The notes below the pieces were generated by a model, which ran no database searches, was not told the DNA's origin, and was given only the letters and a program-made list of their open reading frames with translations. Of a stretch of DNA of 17,744 nucleotides, positions 15,803 to 17,744 are shown in pieces (within the stretch, counting starts at the first letter, position 1; every line of letters begins with the position of its first letter). Origin of the DNA: Acidocella sp. (GTDB taxonomy: Bacteria; Pseudomonadota; Alphaproteobacteria; Acetobacterales; Acetobacteraceae). The stretch is taken from positions 1 to 17,744 of the forward strand of contig JAQNCU010000013.1 of the NCBI GenBank assembly GCA_029077775.1. The letters are read 5' to 3'. Made by a program: the position numbers and the translations under genes.

Positions 15803-16698
15803 GGCAATTTTTATCAGCCTGCGTTATCGGCCTGGCACTCGGCGGCCCGGTCTATGCGCAAAGCCTTGATCTGGGCGGCACGCCGGGTGGCCCGCCAACG
15901 CCAATCCGCATTACCGCGAGCCAGGGGATTGAGTGGCAGCAAGCCAGCCAGACCGTGACCGCCACGGGCAATGCCCAGGCCGTGCGCGGCGGGGTGACCG
16001 TCGATGCCGACCAGCTTATCGCGCATTACCGCAAAAAACCCGGCGGCAGCACGCCCGCCACGGAAGCCAAGGCCGATTCTACCGATCCCCTGAACCAGGG
16101 CGGTAACGAGCTTTATGAGCTGGATGCCATCGGCCATGTGCATATCTTCACCGCCACCGACAATGCCTATGCCGACCGCGCGGTGTATCAGCTCGACCAG
16201 AATGTTCTGGTCCTGACCGGCCAGCACCTGAAGCTCACCACGCCGCATGATGTGATCACCGCACGCGACGCCATCGAGTATCATGCCACCACACGAGTGG
16301 CCGTGGCGCGGGGCAATGCGCTGATCACCGCCGATGATGGCCGCTCGATCGCCGCCGATACGCTGGTCGGCTATCTGCTGCCCGCCAGTACCGTACCATC
16401 CAAAGCGGCCCCAGGGGGGGATGAGTTGGCCCAGAGCGGTAAACTGCGCGAGGTCGATGCGTTCGGCCATGTGGTGATCCACACCACATCCGACACCGTA
16501 ACCGGCGATAAGGGCGTATATCTGCCGCAAACCGACCGGGCGCGGCTGGCGGGAGATGTGCATATCATCCACGGGCCCAACGAGCTGGCGGGGGCGGATG
16601 CGCTGATTAATATGAAAACCGGGGTCGCGACCTTGGTGGCCGGGCCGGGTGGGCAGGTCAGTGGCGTGATTCTACCGAATGCGGGCACGCCCAAATGA
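15799..16698 (+). CDS. lptA: LPS transport periplasmic protein LptA, two-repeat form
   Basis: 299-residue periplasmic protein of the OstA/LptA family that bridges LptC to outer-membrane LptD and carries LPS across the periplasm. A signal peptide is clear (basic start, LSACVIGLALGG, cleavage after VYA20). E. coli LptA is 185 residues; the extra length here comes from an internal tandem duplication. Unit 1 (about 38-146) and unit 2 (about 153-256) share ITA-x3-IE(W/Y), then AxGNA, then ADxL, then (L)xExDAxGHVxI, then DxxVY and LxG. Each unit has a Pro/Gly/Ser/Ala-rich insertion (78-104 and 194-215). It starts in the ATGA overlap with lptC and ends in an ATGA overlap with lptB. The identity follows from fold signature plus context. 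Confidence 0.9.
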   Translation: MRQFLSACVIGLALGGPVYAQSLDLGGTPGGPPTPIRITASQGIEWQQASQTVTATGNAQAVRGGVTVDADQLIAHYRKKPGGSTPATEAKADSTDPLNQGGNELYELDAIGHVHIFTATDNAYADRAVYQLDQNVLVLTGQHLKLTTPHDVITARDAIEYHATTRVAVARGNALITADDGRSIAADTLVGYLLPASTVPSKAAPGGDELAQSGKLREVDAFGHVVIHTTSDTVTGDKGVYLPQTDRARLAGDVHIIHGPNELAGADALINMKTGVATLVAGPGGQVSGVILPNAGTPK

Positions 16699-17423
16699 AC
16701 GGACCCGGCCTGGTGGCGAACGGCCTCGGCAAGCAGTTCAAAAAACGCCCGGTGGTTCGCAATGTCTCGATCTCGGTGAAACGTGGCGAGGCGGTCGGCC
16801 TGCTCGGCCCCAACGGCGCCGGCAAAACCACTACGTTCTATATGATCGTCGGGCTGATCGCGCCCGATTCCGGCAATATCACTTTGGATGGCGCGGAGAT
16901 TTCGACACTGCCGATGTATCGCCGCGCGCGGCTGGGCATTGGCTATCTGCCGCAGGAGGCGAGCGTGTTTCGCGGCCTGAATGTGGAACAAAACATCATG
17001 GCCGCACTGGACGTGGTAGAGCCCGACCGTGACCGCCGCCAAGCCATGCTGACAGCATTGCTGGCGGAATTCGGCATCTCGCATCTCAGGCGTACCCCGG
17101 CTCTGGCGCTCTCAGGCGGGGAGCGCAGGCGCGTTGAAATTGCCCGCGCGCTGGCCACCGCGCCCAATTATATCCTGCTGGATGAACCCTTGGCCGGGAT
17201 CGACCCGATCGCGGTGGGGGAGATCAGGGATCTGGTCTCGCATCTTAAACATCGCGGCCTCGGCGTGCTGATCACCGACCATAATGTGCGGGAAACGCTG
17301 GAGATCATCGACCGCGCCTATATTCTATATGACGGACAGGTGTTGATGGAGGGCGATCCGGCAGCGGTGGTGGCCAACCAGGATGTGCGGCGGGTGTATC
17401 TGGGCGAAAGCTTCAGTCTGTAA
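16695..17423 (+). CDS. lptB: LPS export ABC transporter ATP-binding protein LptB
   Basis: 242-residue cytoplasmic ATPase that dimerises and powers extraction of lipopolysaccharide by LptFG. All nucleotide-binding motifs are intact: Walker A GPNGAGKTTT (about 38-47), Q-loop YLPQEASVFRGL, ABC signature LSGGERRRVEIARAL, Walker B YILLDEPLAGIDP, and the switch histidine in ITDHNVRET. The YLPQEASVFRGLNVEQNI segment and the C-terminal VRRVYLGESFSL are typical of LptB rather than of branched-chain amino acid ATPases. ATG 16695 overlaps the lptA stop by 4 nt. lptF and lptG are not in the window; they are commonly elsewhere. It is the last gene before 321 nt of repeat-rich DNA. Confidence 0.97.
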   Translation: MNGPGLVANGLGKQFKKRPVVRNVSISVKRGEAVGLLGPNGAGKTTTFYMIVGLIAPDSGNITLDGAEISTLPMYRRARLGIGYLPQEASVFRGLNVEQNIMAALDVVEPDRDRRQAMLTALLAEFGISHLRRTPALALSGGERRRVEIARALATAPNYILLDEPLAGIDPIAVGEIRDLVSHLKHRGLGVLITDHNVRETLEIIDRAYILYDGQVLMEGDPAAVVANQDVRRVYLGESFSL

Positions 17424-17455
17424 TTTTCGCCGGCTTGGGTCGGTGTTTGGCGCAA

Positions 17456-17594
17456 GGCTGGTGAGGCGGCCGCGCGCCAAAATTGACTTTTTGACCAACG
17501 GTCATTCTTTAGAACCTTTGATATAATACCAATCGCCGTAAAGGATGACACTTGGCATAACACTCTTTGCTGACGCGCGGCCGCCCCACCAGCC
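17456..17594. repeat. 24-bp inverted repeat with 91-bp centre
   Basis: The arm at 17456-17479 and the reverse complement of 17571-17594 match at 22 of 24 positions. Both contain the NotI-like core GCGGCCGC. The centre (17480-17570) is A/T-rich (about 38% GC), unlike the GC-rich arms. It begins 33 nt after the lptB stop. A folded transcript would form a long hairpin that might end the lptB message. It may equally mark a small mobile or repetitive element. No transposase is present. Confidence 0.7.
17492..17504. promoter_or_regulatory. TGACC-AAC-GGTCA dyad, operator-like
   Basis: A perfect 5-bp inverted repeat with a 3-bp centre, of the kind bound by TetR-family dimers. A consensus TATAAT on the plus strand follows at 17522-17527, but without a -35 box at normal spacing. 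Any target gene would lie beyond the right edge. A chance dyad of this size is possible. Confidence 0.25.
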
Positions 17595-17630
17595 CCGCAG
17601 TATTATGCCAATCCGCGAAGACAGTGACAC
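17522..17630. repeat. 30-bp imperfect direct repeat, 79-bp period
   Basis: 17522-17551 and 17601-17630 align without gaps at 22 of 30 positions. Both start TATNAT, share CCAATC, and end TGACAC. A perfect 9-bp inverted pair, TTGGCATAA (17552-17560) and TTATGCCAA (17603-17611), is interleaved with them. The right arm of the 24-bp inverted repeat lies between the two copies. Confidence 0.6.
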
Positions 17631-17643
17631 ATCCAAGTAAGCA

Positions 17644-17667
17644 GCCGCTTTTTTGAAAAAAAGCGGC
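17644..17667. repeat. A/T-centred perfect hairpin in the lptB downstream region
   Basis: Arms GCCGCTTTTTT (17644-17654) and AAAAAAGCGGC (17657-17667) pair perfectly across a 2-nt loop. It is followed by GCAAAAAACTTTTG, and the window ends in another T-rich run. The T-tract lies inside the stem rather than after it, so it is not a standard intrinsic terminator. I recall similar A/T-rich, stem-forming sequences recurring in genomes of acidophilic Acetobacteraceae, but I cannot check that here. Confidence 0.6.
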
Positions 17668-17744
17668 GCAAAAAACTTTTGTTATGCCGGTGCCGGGCTT
17701 CTGGAACCCCAATGGCCCAGATTAATAATGTTTTTTTGCTTCTT

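Larger units (their letters stand above)
17424..17744. other. non-coding, repeat-rich end of window
   Basis: These 321 bases after lptB contain no credible gene. Two short minus-strand open frames here (17318-17563, partly inside lptB, and 17509-17712) have no family features and are built from the repeats. What is present: a 24-bp inverted repeat, a 30-bp direct repeat, a 13-bp dyad, an A/T-centred hairpin and a terminal T-run. In many alphaproteobacteria rpoN follows lptB. It is not in this stretch and could only lie beyond the edge. Confidence 0.7.

Noticed and set aside
15814..16572. 252-codon minus-strand open frame opposite lptA
   Set aside because: It is Gly/Ile/His-rich shadow sequence. 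lptA has a signal peptide, fold signature and 4-nt overlaps on both sides.
17509..17712. 67-codon minus-strand open frame near the right edge
   Set aside because: It is composed almost wholly of the inverted and direct repeats and has no domain, signal peptide or convincing ribosome site.

Overview
The window is a GC-rich (about 60%) stretch of housekeeping genes from an alphaproteobacterium. The markers are a GST-fold protein ending in the FzlA-type tail, a short RNase D without an HRDC domain, an NDUFA9-like SDR next to gltD-gltB, and a kdsD-lptC-lptA-lptB cluster. An acidophilic member of the Acetobacteraceae (Acidocella/Acidiphilium-like) is my best guess. It rests on overall composition and on the A/T-rich repeat style near the right edge, not on a marker gene. 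I see no phage, transposase, CRISPR array, toxin-antitoxin or defence genes, and no convincing undescribed multi-gene system.

Left block (1-3623, minus strand): a GT4 glycosyltransferase, a GT9 (heptosyltransferase-type) glycosyltransferase and thrS lie head to tail. The two transferases overlap by 4 nt, and thrS starts 28 nt after the GT9 stop. thrS runs off the left edge without its C-terminal anticodon-binding domain. Next is a lone plus-strand alpha/beta hydrolase (3672-4445), whose 3' end overlaps the next minus-strand gene by 69 bp in a convergent arrangement.

Central block (4377-13144, minus strand): in transcription order, an NDUFA9-like NAD(P)-binding protein, gltD, gltB, an FzlA-like GST-fold protein and a YeeZ-like SDR. 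gltD and gltB are the two subunits of NADPH-dependent glutamate synthase, which with glutamine synthetase assimilates ammonium. A 35% GC intergenic region in front of gltD carries a 29-nt palindrome over a consensus TATAAT, a good candidate for the glt control region.

Right block (13270-17423, plus strand): tRNA-Leu(CAG), then a minimal RNase D, then kdsD, lptC, lptA and lptB. The last four are joined by 4-nt stop/start overlaps. They make the Kdo precursor arabinose 5-phosphate and build the inner-membrane and periplasmic part of the lipopolysaccharide export machine. LptA is unusually long and contains two tandem copies of its fold unit.

The last 321 bases (17424-17744) hold no credible gene but are dense in inverted and direct repeats: a 24-bp inverted repeat, a 30-bp direct repeat at 79-bp spacing, a 13-bp operator-like dyad and a strong A/T-centred hairpin. 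This is the least explained part of the window and looks like a composite non-coding repeat element.
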